64,000 bases of DNA from Salvia splendens (lineage: Eukaryota > Streptophyta > Magnoliopsida > Lamiales > Lamiaceae), in NCBI RefSeq assembly GCF_004379255.2, contig NC_056046.1, forward strand, positions 1,364,001-1,428,000. Reading direction: 5' to 3'. Position 1 is the first letter of the stretch; each line of letters begins with the position of its first letter. Positions 32,692-48,441 of this stretch are shown one piece after another. The notes under the pieces were generated by a model. It had not been told where the DNA came from, did no database searches, and was given only the letters and a program-made list of their open reading frames with translations. The translations under genes and the position numbers were made by a program.

Positions 32692-35284
32692 TTTTGGTTT
32701 TCTTACTTTTTTATGTAGTTATTTGGGGTTTTCTATGTTGAGTATTTGTGAAGTTGTTGATGAGAAGAATGTAAGGTGTTGAAAATAAGGTTGTATGGTG
32801 GAATCATGAATTCTTGTTTGATCAAGATTTCTTGTGGATATGATTCTTATTTGAATGATTTAGTTCTTGGCTTTTAAATTTTTGTAAGAATCATCAAACT
32901 GAGATATTTTGTGAATTCCGATGAAGTGAAAAGAATAGCATATATCTTTACAATCACATGCAAACGATTAGTAGCGTATGTTAGAACAAATGGATACAAT
33001 TGTACTCCAATAAAATAAAAAGTGGTAGTATTAGAAGATATTGATCATACACACATATATATTTGATAGAGAAGAGAAGTGAGAGTTATAGATGTGAACC
33101 GAGGAAGAGAAGAGTTGTGACAATGGAGGCGTCCGACAACTACGACCTTCACGGAGAAGGAGGCGGCGATGCCACCGATAAGAAAGAGAGCGAGATGGGG
33201 AAAAAGAAGTGTTAGAATTGTAAGATACATAGAAGTGTGTTATTTTTTGAGTTATTAAAAAATAACTTGATCACTGTGACTCTTTCTAATCTTCGACGTC
33301 TTCACGCCTATCCTGCAACGCTTTGTCACACACCCGAACTCAAAATCATGGATCCGACACTGCGTGTATAATGTAACATTGTTGTTGCCCCAGAAAATGA
33401 GACACTATTCATAGCAAAAATATTCTACTAGTTGCATAGAAAAATTGATATAAAAATCAAGATCAAAATCTTAACCTTATGGAATTTAGTAAATATGAGA
33501 TAATATGAGATGTTGTTGCATTTGTTACTGAGTGGGTACAATGATAAAATAGGGACATGAAATGATGAGAGAAATGTTTGTTAAGGCATGCTTTGTTATA
33601 TTGACTTCAAAAGAGATGTATTCATATGAAGATAGAAACAGACAAAGTCACAAAATCACTTTTATGCTTCCTTATTTTTTCAAGAAAATGTCTCTTTTTT
33701 GTTTTTTTTTCTAATCACAATTATGAGCTCCTCCGTTACTTCAAAGAGAAGAAAGGATAAATGGGCTCATTGTAAAAGTTATAATTGTCAATCTTAGACA
33801 AGATTAAACAAATATGATCAAATATACATTCAAAAGTAGATGATTGTTTCTTTAGCATATAGATTTATATGTTTGGTAAAGGTTAGTACTCCATTTAGGA
33901 AAATATTCTTATGGAAATTGTAATATGTATAATTAGTTGAATGCCATACTAATTCTTAGGCACTTCCCCCTAAATCATTATTATAAAACATAGGCAATTT
34001 GTTACTCATACTATTCCCTCCTTAAATTAGTAAGAAGTCTTATTTTATCATTTTAATTTGTCCGGTAGTAAAAGTTTCATTTTACTTTTACTATAAATGA
34101 TAGTAGATTACATATTCCTTTAATTTATTTAACTTACAGTTCATTATAAAACTAACATATGAAAATAAGACCAATGTTCCACTACTTTTTTTCAATTCAC
34201 ATTTCTTATTACTCATGTCGGAAAAAGTAAGACTCCTGTTATCGGGCGGATAGAGTAATTCTTTAGCACCTTAAAATTTTCTAAGACCAAAAATTGACAG
34301 AAAAATTATTTATAATAACACCCTTCAGAAAAAAAGTGGGAATTTTCTTAGTTAGGTAAGAGTTTAAATGGGAGATATGGTAGGGTATAATTAAATTTAA
34401 AGCTGCCCAACCACTTTATGTAACAACTATTTATATATCTTCATGGCCATTTATTTCCATTTAATGACTGCAAGGCTAAGACCATAACACCTAGTCAAAG
34501 ATATATAGTTCCACCTGACCAACAAAAGAGAGGATTTTAGTTAGCTGTGTCGCGAACTTTAAATATTTTATGCTTATTTGAGAATTAAAAAATAAAGAGG
34601 CATTTTCTTTGTATTTATCTTTTACAATTTTTCACTTATTATTCGATATACATTATAAATCTCATTTGCTTTATGACATGAGTGTTAATAAATTGACTAG
34701 GTTATGAGTAAAATAAGTGAATGAAACGCGAATTCCACTATTTTAGTACTAATTTTATACCAAAATGTGAATTGTATCGAGTGAGTGAAATGTAAGTTTT
34801 ACTTACCTAAGTTTTGTTGTGAACACATCCCAAAATGATAGTACTATAAATTATGACTTTTAGTCATGAACGGATGAAGAACAATGCATACTAAGAAAAA
34901 TGTTTGAAATGTAACATTGCAAGAAGGGTATTTTCTAAAATCAATGAGTTAATTATTCATTATGCCCACTCTAAATGATGAGTTTTTTGTTTTTGAAATG
35001 TCCCCCTTGAAACAATGGATTCAAGTCTTTTGATAAAGAATTAGTGGTTTTGAATTTATAAAACCAACTATAGACCAAAAGAACAAAATGCAACTGATCT
35101 GATGAAAATCTGACAGCAAATAATAATTCCCCAAAAATACTCAAAGTGAGCACACTCAATAAAACAAGAATATTTGAGTATGCCATTATCAGAAAATTGG
35201 CAATGAATTTGCAGCAATTACAGAATATAAACACACCCCTTTTTTTGTATAGACAAATAAATCAGGGACACAGCAAGGGAGAAA
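32692..35284. other. AT-rich intergenic stretch
   Basis: About 2.6 kb contains no gene that I can support. It holds a decayed Stowaway-like element (34009-34257) and many homopolymer runs. Confidence 0.6.
34009..34257. mobile_element. Decayed Stowaway-like MITE
   Basis: The left end TACTATTCCCTCC and the right end, TACTCTATCCGCCC in reverse complement, are imperfect inverted repeats of the Tc1/Mariner Stowaway pattern. Both are followed by GTCTTA-containing arms. The TA termini fit the TA target. Confidence 0.55.
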
Positions 35285-38251
<2,967 letters not shown>

Positions 38252-38837
38252 CACAGTTCAAACAGTGGAAACCCCAATCCACTCCTCTTTTCACCTCAAC
38301 TCAGTCAAATCTTGCAAATTCCTGGATAGAAAAAGAGCGACAATATCTATAAAATTACAAGTTTAATCCATGTAAAGCTCCTCGTTTCTTCGATCTGATC
38401 AAGAAATCCAGAGATTTTTTTTGTTCCGTTCACACCTAAGTTCCAATGATTTATCTGTTTCTTCCTTTTTTTCTTTTTTTTTTCTTTTTTTTTACTCTGC
38501 TTTTTTGTTTTCTACTGTTTCTGCTCTTTTAGAACTGAGGAAGACTGACACAATTGGCTTAAATACGACGTCGTGACGTCGGACCCGTATTTGTCGGGTA
38601 CGGGTGCCCGGTGGTGGGCTGATGGGCCAACCCGTCGAAAATGTATTTATTTATGGTAAAGAATAATGGTATTTTCTTTAAATTTGTAACGTTCGTACGT
38701 TTCCAATCCAATGGGATTTGGATAATTTCATTTTTAAGATTTTAAAAAAAACTCTATTTACAAAATACTCATATTCACTTACCAAAATTGGTGGTTATTT
38801 ATTTTTGATAAGTGAATCTGATTTTCTATTAATAATA
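38252..38837. other. Upstream region of the casein kinase gene
   Basis: It contains the leader and promoter of the casein kinase gene, including a long polypyrimidine stretch (about 38450-38530) on the plus strand. No other gene is seen. Confidence 0.55.
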
Positions 38838-39063
38838 TACTCTCTCGTCTCTAAAGAATATGCACTTTGGGTTTGACACGAGTTTTAATGCAAAATTAGT
38901 AAAGTAAAAGAGAGGCAGAGAGAAAAAGTAATTAAAGTATTGTTAGTATGGAATAGGTCCCACCACATTAGAGAGAAAATAATTTCTAAAATTAGAAAGT
39001 GCATATTATTATGGGACGGATTAAAAGGGAAATAGTGCATATTCTTGTGGGACGGAGGGAGTA
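38838..39063. mobile_element. Stowaway MITE
   Basis: The ends are inverted repeats of about 35 bp: TACTCTCTCGTCTCTAAAGA on the left, and TACTCCCTCCGTCCCACAAG on the right in reverse complement, both continuing AATATGCACT. This is the TACTCCCTCCGTCC pattern of Tc1/Mariner Stowaway elements inserting at TA. It is 226 bp long and non-coding. Confidence 0.85.
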
Positions 39064-39373
39064 TCAATCACTAACACACTAGAGATTATGCAATATGATT
39101 TCTTACTAAAATTACAAAAGAAAAAGCAGCTATTTACAATGAAAAATAGCACTAAAAGATCTTTATTGGAAAAATGAGATATGTTCAAATTTCATGACTT
39201 AATCAGCATTTCGAAATGATATATAAAAGGCTCAATAATGAAACACCAAATATGGAACTGTTATATCATGATAAAGAATCTATACATACATATATATATA
39301 TGTATGTTACATACAGCAGACCTTTACATCAAGAAACAGGTCATCATATTTTCCTTTTCATGAAGCTTGTATG

Positions 39374-39376
<3 letters not shown>

Positions 39377-39426
<50 letters not shown>

Positions 39427-39591
39427 AGATGATCAAAATAAGTATGTGTTTAAATCCAGAAATGCAGACCAAATCTTGGCCCTAGGATTAGATGATCTAA
39501 TGGTCAATAATTAACCAAAAACACGGAAGGTCATAATTAAGCAATTTTAGGTCATATTATAATATTTGAGTTTAATGTCATGCTAAGATCG

Positions 39592-39640
<49 letters not shown>

Positions 39641-40003
39641 TTTGATCTATGAAAACTAGATTTAAATACAGAAACACAGAACAATATCATAATTAGGTCA
39701 CTTTTAGGTCATAATTAGGTAATTTTTAGGTCATGCTAACAAAGCATGACCTAAAACGATCTTATCATGACATTAAACCCAAATATTATAATATGACCTA
39801 AAATTGCTTAATTATGACCTTCCGTGTTTTTGGTTAATTATTGACCATTAGATCATCTAATCACAGGGCCAAGATTTGGTCTGCATTTCTGGATTTAAAC
39901 ACATACTTATTTTGATCATCTCCCCATATATATATATATATGTATGTATATATGTATATATATATATATGTATGTATATGTATATATATATATGTATGTA
40001 TAT
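39377..40003. repeat. Foldback element embedded in (TA)n tracts
   Basis: A left arm (39424-39593) and a right arm (39755-39925) are near-identical inverted repeats of about 170 bp, with outer ends GGGAGATGATCAAAATAAG. They are bordered by (TA)n outside (39377-39423 and about 39926-40003) and inside (about 39594-39636). The spacer starts AGGGTTTTGATC and looks like a further diverged copy of an arm; it ends with a small hairpin. Some plant MITEs (the rice Micron type) insert specifically into TA microsatellites; assignment to such a family is inferred. The flanking (TA)n runs up to the stop codon of the flippase gene. Confidence 0.8.
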
Positions 40004-40004
40004 A

Positions 40005-43000
40005 TCAAGTCTGTTTCCTTGCAGGAGAAGAATGGCCACTGATCACTACTGAGCATTTCCTGTGCAGTCTCCCCTTGAGCTGCCTGATCTTCGCGTCGAC
40101 TCTCGCCGAGAACCCGATCTTCGTCTTCTGCCGCGCCTTGGACCTCTCCCGGCTCCACATGCGCCCGTCCTCGATGTCCTTCTTGTAGTACTTGATCTCC
40201 TGGATGATGTGGTGGTCCAGCGGGTTCAGCGACCTCTGGAACGAGATGTGGGCAAAGTACGGGAGGTTGCATACGATCGTGACCAGGAGGGTCGTGGACC
40301 AGTAGATTGGGGCTGGGGCGAGGATCTCGAGGAGGATCCTGAACGCGTTCACCTCGAGGGCATACTGAAGCTCTCCGTAGACCAGGAGGAAGAGGTACCA
40401 CGTGGCTACGCTGGCGACGATGAGGACGTGCTGGATCCAAGTGAAGTGGCTCATTGCCAGCGCGATCTGGACGTTGACTGTCCAGATCACGCAGGTCATC
40501 ATGGCAGTCCCGACGGCCGTCATGTCGGCCGTCTGGCCGCCGGAGCGGAAAGCTTGGTCGTAGAAGATGATGATGTTGAGGAAGAAGATAATGAGGGAAG
40601 CGTAAAGACCGTTCGCCATCCACACGAATATTCTCACCCGGTCGAAGAACAGGTTTTTCGGGCCTTGCTGATACAAAGCCGGGAACTGCCACAACCAGAG
40701 TTTAATTTAGAAAGGAGGCAAATTGCCCGAAATACCATAAAGTTTGATCAAATTCTGATTCGTCCAACAACTTTAAAATCAGCCGAAAAAACAATGAAAT
40801 TTGAATTTAATCTCAATTATCCCATGTCGAAATAATTAGGTGATATTGGATCCAATATGACAGGTGAAAATCATAAACACAACGGCATTGTTTGGTTGAA
40901 AAACATCATCAATACATTATACTTAGGGTATTTTTTTTGTAGTGGGATAATTCAGATGAAATTCAAATTTCATGATTTTTCCGGTAATTTAACCTTAGTA
41001 AAACTAGTTTGTAGAAAGCTAAGAGAATACTCACCTGCAAGCATACTTCAGAATCCACATCCTGTTCGAACACACCAAGCGAAATGACAGGCAGCGAAGT
41101 GAGAACGACGTTGAATAGCAGCATATACCAGTCGTCATACACTGATTGTCCGGAAAAACCAGCAAACGCCTCGAAATAGAAGATTGTGAGGCCAAACGCA
41201 ATGTTCTTGTAGAAAAAGTAACAAATCTGCAACAGAGAATTGCAGTGTGGTTAGAACTAATCAAATGTAAAATGAGCTTTTCCTTAATAATTATTTACCA
41301 TTTGAGCAATCCTTTTGTAGCACCAATGCCCATGTACTACTAGAAGCCTCTCTAGAAACCGAAACTCAGCAATAGCAAAGTCGCTAGCCATCACAGCCTG
41401 CAAATCATATGAACGATGCACGCATTGATCACAAACGAGATATGTTATAACCCAATCAATTCTACAGTGAGAAGGATTCGTGACCGACCTGCATTCCTTC
41501 ACATCCGCTGATGCCAACTCCAATGTCAGCTTCTTGAATCATGCCAACATCGTTCGCACCATCACCAATTGCTAATGTGATTTTTCCAGTGCCTTCTTTC
41601 ACTAATCTTGTTACCTAATCAGCCATATATAAAAGGTGTCAAATGATAAGAAATATAAGCCAACAGACTGAATAGCCGGCAGGAAACCTAAAATTTCGAG
41701 AGCATAACTAAAGCATCTTACAAGAGCTTTCTGCTTAGGGGAGACTCGGCAGCATATGACCGAAGCACATTCAACAGCTAAACTCAGAAATTTATGCTTC
41801 ATGTCATCCTCCAGTGCATATGCCAGAGTCTTTCCATCAATGATCAATGCAAACGCAGCATTAGGATCTTTTTCTTGCTTCACCATTTGGAATCCATCAA
41901 TAATTTGCTTTAAGATTCCATCCCTTGCAGAACTCTGGGAAAAAATTAATAAGAAGAGCAAGACAGCATAATTAGATTAGCTTCGCGAAATATAATTCAG
42001 CATCCATTCATTCCTACAGGAAAGTACCTCGGTGGACTCGAACATTTCAGGATTGATCGTTATACAAATTTGCTTCATCCCTTGCCGAAGCAAACTACAA
42101 GAAAATCTGCATTGCAGCAATACTAATTTTAGTTCAAGCTTTAAAATTATTTTACAATAGACTTACGGAATTACCATAAATAGGTACAGCCAACAGACCC
42201 TATATTAATTGCAGTTTCCATCTTATCACCTGTCAGAACCCAAATCTTCAAACCAGCTTGTGCAAGTTTGTCTATGCACTGAGGCACCTATAGAGCACCA
42301 ATAAAGAATAAGCAAACGACTTTCAGATATTGCAATGTAACGAGCATAAGCATTGATAGGTTATAAGACGTACTCCTTTCTGTAATTTGTCCTCCACAGC
42401 AGTCGCACCAACAAGTATCAAGTCCCTTTCCATCATATCAGACACCCGCTCTAGATTCGCCTCCCTATCACCACCAAATGAGGTTTTTGCTCTGGTGAAC
42501 TCATCATTCCAAGCATTATACTCCGCCTCATCGAGTTTCTTGTAAGCAAGTGCAAGAGTTCGCAATCCAGCCTCCCCGTAATCGTTCAAATGCTTTGTGG
42601 TAACATCCAAATACTTTTTCCCGCCATTTGCTAAGCGTTCGAAAATGATGCTGTATCACACAAATGCTTTAGATACAAGAGTTGGGAGATCTTGAAAGTG
42701 GTAGTCAAATAAACACAAAACAGAATTTGCAAAAAGAATCGCACCTGTCAGCTCCTTTGCAGAAGAGAAGAATCTGATCATTTTCATCCCTAACGATTAC
42801 AGACATTCGCTTCCTCTTGCTAGTGAAGTCCAACAAATTTAGAAGTTTGTACTCCCTGAAATCAGAGGTAAATAGTACAAGACACATGTCACAACATGGT
42901 TAAATACAGAGCAACTCTTCCACGCAGAAGTTAAAGCTAATTGCTCGTCGCCTAACCTTTCAACTGGCTCTTTATAGGAAGGATATCTCTCGCGTACATG

Positions 43001-44761
43001 TACACCCGATTGTGTTCTTTTACATAACTCAAAACCAAATTCTCTGGCAGCAACAAGAAATGCACCTTCATCAGGTGATTCTGCTTCATAGGTACAGATT
43101 CCAGTCTCTTCGTTTTGCTCTGGAATTGCACTGTGACAAACCGATAGTATTCGGAAAAATAGCAAGATGTCATCAGCAGTCGACTCGTTAAACCAATTCC
43201 CGGACATGAGGCGGTTATCCTCAAAGCTAAACCCCTTTATCGGTAGCCTAAGCATGTCATCTTTCGCAGTAACGACAGTCTCCAATTGGATCTCCGATTT
43301 CACAAATTCTTGACTTTTGTCCGTCGATTGGGGCATTCCGCTTTGACCCTGACCATCCATATCCCTCACCATCTGCTCCGCAGCAGCAAGTTCTACATCA
43401 CTAGGACGAGTGCCATATGCAGTGCCAGCAATCGAGCATTTAAGGAAATCCATTTGGTTGCATGTTAAAGTGCCAGTTTTATCTGATAGGATCGTATCAA
43501 CCTGCCCCAATTCCTCATTCAAGTTTGATGTCCGAGCCTGAGCTGGAGTTCCGGTCTCTTCATCATACATTTGAATATCCTTGTTTATGAATAGTGCTTG
43601 GAGGACTTTTACGACCTCAATCGACACATAGAGGGATATCGGTATCAAGTAGCCATACAGCATAAGAGCAGTAACCAGATGATAGAACCCCGATTGCAGC
43701 GGCTGCTGAGGATCATAAAGATGTTTTTCGTCCGGAACCTGTAAATACCACCAGTTTGGCAGATCGTATTTCGTCTTCAGAATAAAACCGATGGAACTTA
43801 GAAGTGAAATGACCACTAGAACAATGAAAAGAATGTAAATTATCTTGTCCATTTGTTTCTCGATCGTACTCCTCTTAGAAGGAGATTTCGTGGAGTTCTG
43901 CATAACTTTGCTATCATGACCAGTGAATACAACTACTCCATATGCATAGGCCGTATTCCGAAGCTTCGAGTCTCGAAGGAGTATTTGACTTGGATCAATG
44001 GGATATACCTTGCAATCATATTCCATTTTCCCCACAAAAGTGTAAAGACTGGAGTTTGGATCCTCACATTTGATGGTTCCACTAAAATCCTTCAAAGAAG
44101 AATCATCCTCAATGTTTTGTGTCACCTCCATCGCTCGTTTCACCTTCAAATTAGTCTCCCCGTCTAGATTCATAGTCTCGACATAACAAATCCCATCTTC
44201 GTAACTAGAAGATAAAAAAAGCAGATCAGCAGGGAAAAACTGATCCTTTTCTACTTTCACTATATCTCCTACCCGAATCTTCATCCACGGCTTAGGACCA
44301 AAAGTACCGTCTTGCTTGTGCACAGACGCTTTCCGTAAGTTAACATTCATATCCTGCATAAACCGGCGCCAATCTTCCATAGCTTCCTTAGCCATACTCA
44401 ACCCCACAACAAAGACCAAAGGAGCAATCATGCTCAGAGGAGAAAAAGGTGTCACGGGAGTCAGCGACAAGGCTGCAGCCAGGAGAAAGTACATATTGGC
44501 AACGCGTCTGAATTGCTCAAATATTGCCTTTGGAAGAAATGTAATGAAATTGTATTTGGTTGTGGATATGTAATTTTTGCAGTACTTGAGAGGTCTATGA
44601 TCGTGCAGATCCGGTTTGTTGCACTGAACAACTCGCGAGTAACCAGGCCCTTCGACAGGAAGGCTGAATTCTTCTTCCTCAGAAGTGTGCGGCCTGTGGC
44701 ACGTAGCAAACGTGTACAGGCTGCTCCTGCGGAACTTTTCCCTTATTCTTCCTCCGGCCAT
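40005..44761 (-). CDS. P4-type ATPase, phospholipid-transporting flippase (ALA family)
   Basis: Ten coding exons join in frame to 1,223 residues: 44761-42957, 42855-42745, 42650-42374, 42287-42199, 42106-42028, 41934-41722, 41614-41489, 41397-41299, 41226-41035 and 40685-40005. The large first exon carries the N-terminal domain, the first membrane segments, the actuator motif DGETNLK, the lipid-site region [13 protein letters not shown] and the phosphorylation loop [12 protein letters not shown] (Asp about 427). Later exons carry [15 protein letters not shown] and [19 protein letters not shown], then the C-terminal membrane domain. The enzyme moves aminophospholipids to the cytosolic leaflet and needs an ALIS beta subunit. 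[18 protein letters not shown] and the length fit the Arabidopsis ALA9-ALA12 group. The stop codon directly adjoins the (TA)n of a foldback element. Confidence 0.95.
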
Positions 44762-47700
44762 TTCCTAACTAACACGGAGTTCAATTCCACGTAGCTTTCT
44801 GAGAGAATCAAGCAAACAAAACCCGCAGCACTTGCCCGGTCAAGGCAAGTGAAAGGCTTGCTTATGCAACCATCATTTCTCCATGGAAACTTGACTTGCC
44901 CTCCTGAAAATTTTCCCAAACCCTTGAATATTTGAATCGAAGAATCCTAAAAATGTACCACCACCTAGAACAAAATTAAATCATACTCCTTAAAAAACAA
45001 TTCAAAATCACACCATCATTTGCATTACTGCATAGCCAACACAATCGTATAAATTAGCATCCACACATAAATTCAATTAAACAACATGATTAATGCATAT
45101 ATAATCACAAAATCGCCGAACCAAATTTAAGCATGGATCTCAATACAGAAACAAAATCAGCTCGAATGCAATAAATTGACGACGATTATTCCTCCAAACA
45201 ACAAATTAATCACAGAATTCGGCAGAATTAACAAAAACAGACCGCAATTCAATTAGGCAAAATGCCAGCTAAAATTTCTATATCTGCAGCTCCAAAATAC
45301 AGATTAACAAAAGGTAAAGCGGCATTTCACATTCACTGTTTTTTTTCTCGCCGAAACAAATCCATCAAAAACAAAACACAATTCGCGCATAATTAAACGG
45401 TATCGTCGGCAAATTGATGTGGTTTTACCTGAGCAGAAAATGATGAAACGGAAATGTGGGGCAAACTCAGATGGAATATCAGCTGAGGAGAAGAGAAAGA
45501 TAGCGAAAACGAAGAGGAGGAGAAGAGGTGGGTCGGAAAAGAGAGAGTGGGAGAGTTTTTAGAGAGATGCGGAAAAATAGTGTCTTCTGTGTTCTGTTGA
45601 AGACGTCGTTTCTCTCTCTAAAGTTCTTCCTGTTTCTCTCTCTAAATTGCCTGAGTTTTCATCACAAAATGTAAATGGAAAATAGAGAATAAATGTTATT
45701 TTCCTTATTTATTTATTAAATGTTATTTTCCTTATTTATTTATTAGTACTATTATAATTCGATATTAATTAGAGATTGCATTAGCTGGCATAATTAATGA
45801 TGTTAATTTAAGTAGTTCTTGGAAAATAAGTTTTTTTAAAAAATTATTTATGACTAATGAGAAAAATATTTAATGGTATTATAGTTACAAAACTTTAATA
45901 CTTTTACGCGAATCGTTGCAAAAGTTCCTATTACCACTACGAAAATATAGAAAAGTAGCGGGAGGTCTTTGGTACGCTCCATGAGCACGTTAGACGCCTT
46001 ATGAAATAACGCGAGAAACATAATTTTACGAGTTTATTTATTGTAATCACCCTAATTTTAAGCTAATTAGTTACTCTATTAATTAGGGTGACAATAATTA
46101 GTTATGAGTATATACTACTCGAGTCGAGTGTGACAATAATTTTACATTGTGTTTATAGATAAGTTTGATAATGTAAAAGCTGCATGGGAAACTCGAATAT
46201 AAAATTTTTAATCTCAAACATTAACTGCTCTACCACTAAACTAACAAGTAACAACCCACATTTATTATTGATGGGTGTAAATATGTCCAAGTTAAGCATG
46301 CCAACATTTAAAATTTAAGAAATTTTATGATGAATGGGGCAAACGAATTCATATAAAACAAATTAAATTTATTTTCATTATAACAGTATGGAACATAATC
46401 TAAAGTGATTGAGTCATCTATCGTTGATTATTTTCCTAGTTGGGACAAATTAATCTTAGATACATCAAATTTCAACCAGAACATGTAACTTAGATGTATA
46501 AAATTTAGATAATTAATTTTCTTAATTTGGTTTAAAATACATTTAATACTATTCTGACGCGTTAATGAAATTAACAAGCAATGATTGACGTTCTGATTTG
46601 GTATTGAAATCATAATCTTTAATCATAATATATTTGTCTCCTATAATAGTTTCAAAAACAAAAGAGTTCTTCTAAATCAATTAATTCAGATAAAGAAGAA
46701 ATAAAAGTAATACTCCTATATTGATAGAGCTCATCATTCTGTTGAACGTTGAACCACACATGTGTTCATAAAATTACTATATTCTAACGAATTCATATAA
46801 AACAAATTAAATTTACTTTCATTATAACTAGATGGCATAACACAAAAGTCCTTTTAAAGAGATTAATTTTACTTGGATATAGTTATTTCCCATCTATATA
46901 TTTGGTGTTATATTTTTAATGAATATTAACTAATTAACAAAATTGAAACATCACAAAGTTCTTTTTAGTAAGAGATATTGAATTCATTTTTACTTAAATT
47001 CTATCATGTATGTCTGGTATTATATTTTTAATGAAATTGAACTAACTAAAAGTTAAAAGTGACTATTTTAATTATGGAAGATATGCACATTTTAAATTCG
47101 TTTACTATTTATTTATAATATTATAAAAAATAATTAGTCGCAAATCCAAAGTGCACCCATCTCGCAGCCTCCATATGGTTTATATATTCTCATGTTTATT
47201 GGGCCCACATTTTTGTATGGAAATGCTGGTTTTTTGGGCCCACGATGTAAACATGGTATAAAAAAATATCCACCGACAAATCCAAACAAATTCATGGTTT
47301 TATTGTTTTCCTATATAGAAATATCATCAAAATATAAATATTATACACAATTTTACTAAATTCCATTGTTTGGTATTCGTTGAAAATATAAGCTACAAAT
47401 AAAATCAAAAGAGAGGTTAATGGGCTTTTGGGCCCAGTAGCAAAACAATTTGGATTTTGGACATTGTATAATCCTTTTAGGATTTAAATGCCAGACAATT
47501 TTTATAATTGCATATATATTTCGTTTATGCTACAAAAACCAAGACATGCAAAGACACTTTTTGTAAAAAAAAATTTTACTACTCCATTGCTATGAGTTTA
47601 GCTTTGCAACTTAAATGGGCCGTTGTCGATGAAGCGTAACTTAGTTGTTAAGACTATTTCTCTCTACTCAATAACTCGGGCTTCGAGCTATCGGTAAATT

Positions 47701-47884
47701 GAAACATAAAATGGGCTATTTTATTTTTAAATTGTAGATTAGAATGAAAGCATATCATTATACAAACTAATACAACTACTAGAGCTAACTAGCTACTTAC
47801 TTCTACCATCTTAATTTCACAAAGATGAAATAAAATTGGAAATTGATGATACACTCTCTCTCCCTCTCTCTCTCTCAAATTGAA
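44762..47884. other. Intergenic region upstream of the flippase
   Basis: 44762-45540 probably holds the flippase leader, with an intron whose acceptor side precedes the ATG and a purine-rich exon near 45480-45550. The rest is AT-rich and has several short direct repeats: a 24-bp repeat at about 45693-45745, a ~55-bp repeat at 46346 and 46789, and a ~115-bp diverged duplication at about 46850-47070. No gene is supported. Confidence 0.5.
46182..46250 (-). repeat. Possible tRNA-like SINE fragment
   Basis: On the minus strand TAGTTTAGTGGTAGAGCAG resembles a Pol III box A, and ATTCGAGTTTCCC, about 35 bp further on, resembles box B. The region between does not fold into a convincing tRNA cloverleaf, so a decayed tRNA-derived retroelement is more likely than a functional tRNA. 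Confidence 0.3.
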
Positions 47885-48441
47885 TCAAGGGCTGTAGAAG
47901 GTGGGCCCACACTTACATTTCCAACCCTCTGGCTCATAATTAGTGTATAAAACCCCAAAATGTGTTGTGGTTGGAACTTGGATTGCTTCACATGGCTTAC
48001 ACCCATAGCACTTGTGCTCACAACTTGGTGGCTTTGACCCCAATTTCTTCAATTGCTTGTACTTCCCTTCTCTCTCCACCACCCCCTTCACATTCAAAAA
48101 CACAAATAAATCAAAACCAATTTAATAATCAGCACTATACTATAGTAACACATTATGCTAATTTATGCACCTCAATAGGGGTTGAAGAGTTGGCTTGGAT
48201 TTTGACATAGCCTGCCACATCACAAATGCAAACAAAATTATTGCAAGAATGAATAGATTTTCACTTCTTGTAGTAAGAAACGAGAAGAAATTGGAAAATG
48301 CAATGAAAAGAAACCTTGAATATTATTAGTAGTAGTAGTAGTAGTATTCCTTAGTGGGAAATTCCTACTTGTTGCTCCATCCAAATTGAGCAACATCACA
48401 AACAAGAAAACAAAACCATAGATTCTTCTTGCCCTCTTCAT
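47885..48441 (-). CDS. EPIDERMAL PATTERNING FACTOR-like secreted peptide precursor
   Basis: Three exons join in frame: 48441-48315, 48211-48171 and 48085-47885. The precursor has 122 residues. The N-terminus is a signal peptide (basic MKRARR, then a hydrophobic FVFLFVMLLNLDG). A Thr/Asn-rich propeptide follows. The mature region has the EPF-type cysteine pattern: CEHKCYGCKPC, then VPTTT, NYEPEGWKCKCGP and a terminal FYSP, giving six cysteines. EPF/EPFL peptides are apoplastic ligands of ERECTA-family receptor kinases with TMM and control stomatal or organ patterning. I cannot say which EPFL this is. An upstream in-frame ATG at 48501 overlaps a TATA-like sequence, so I chose the start at 48441. 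Confidence 0.9.

Noticed and set aside
40062..40835. Long plus-strand ORF opposite the last flippase exon
   Set aside because: It is a shadow frame of the conserved minus-strand flippase exon, rich in acidic and Arg codons, with no domain of its own.
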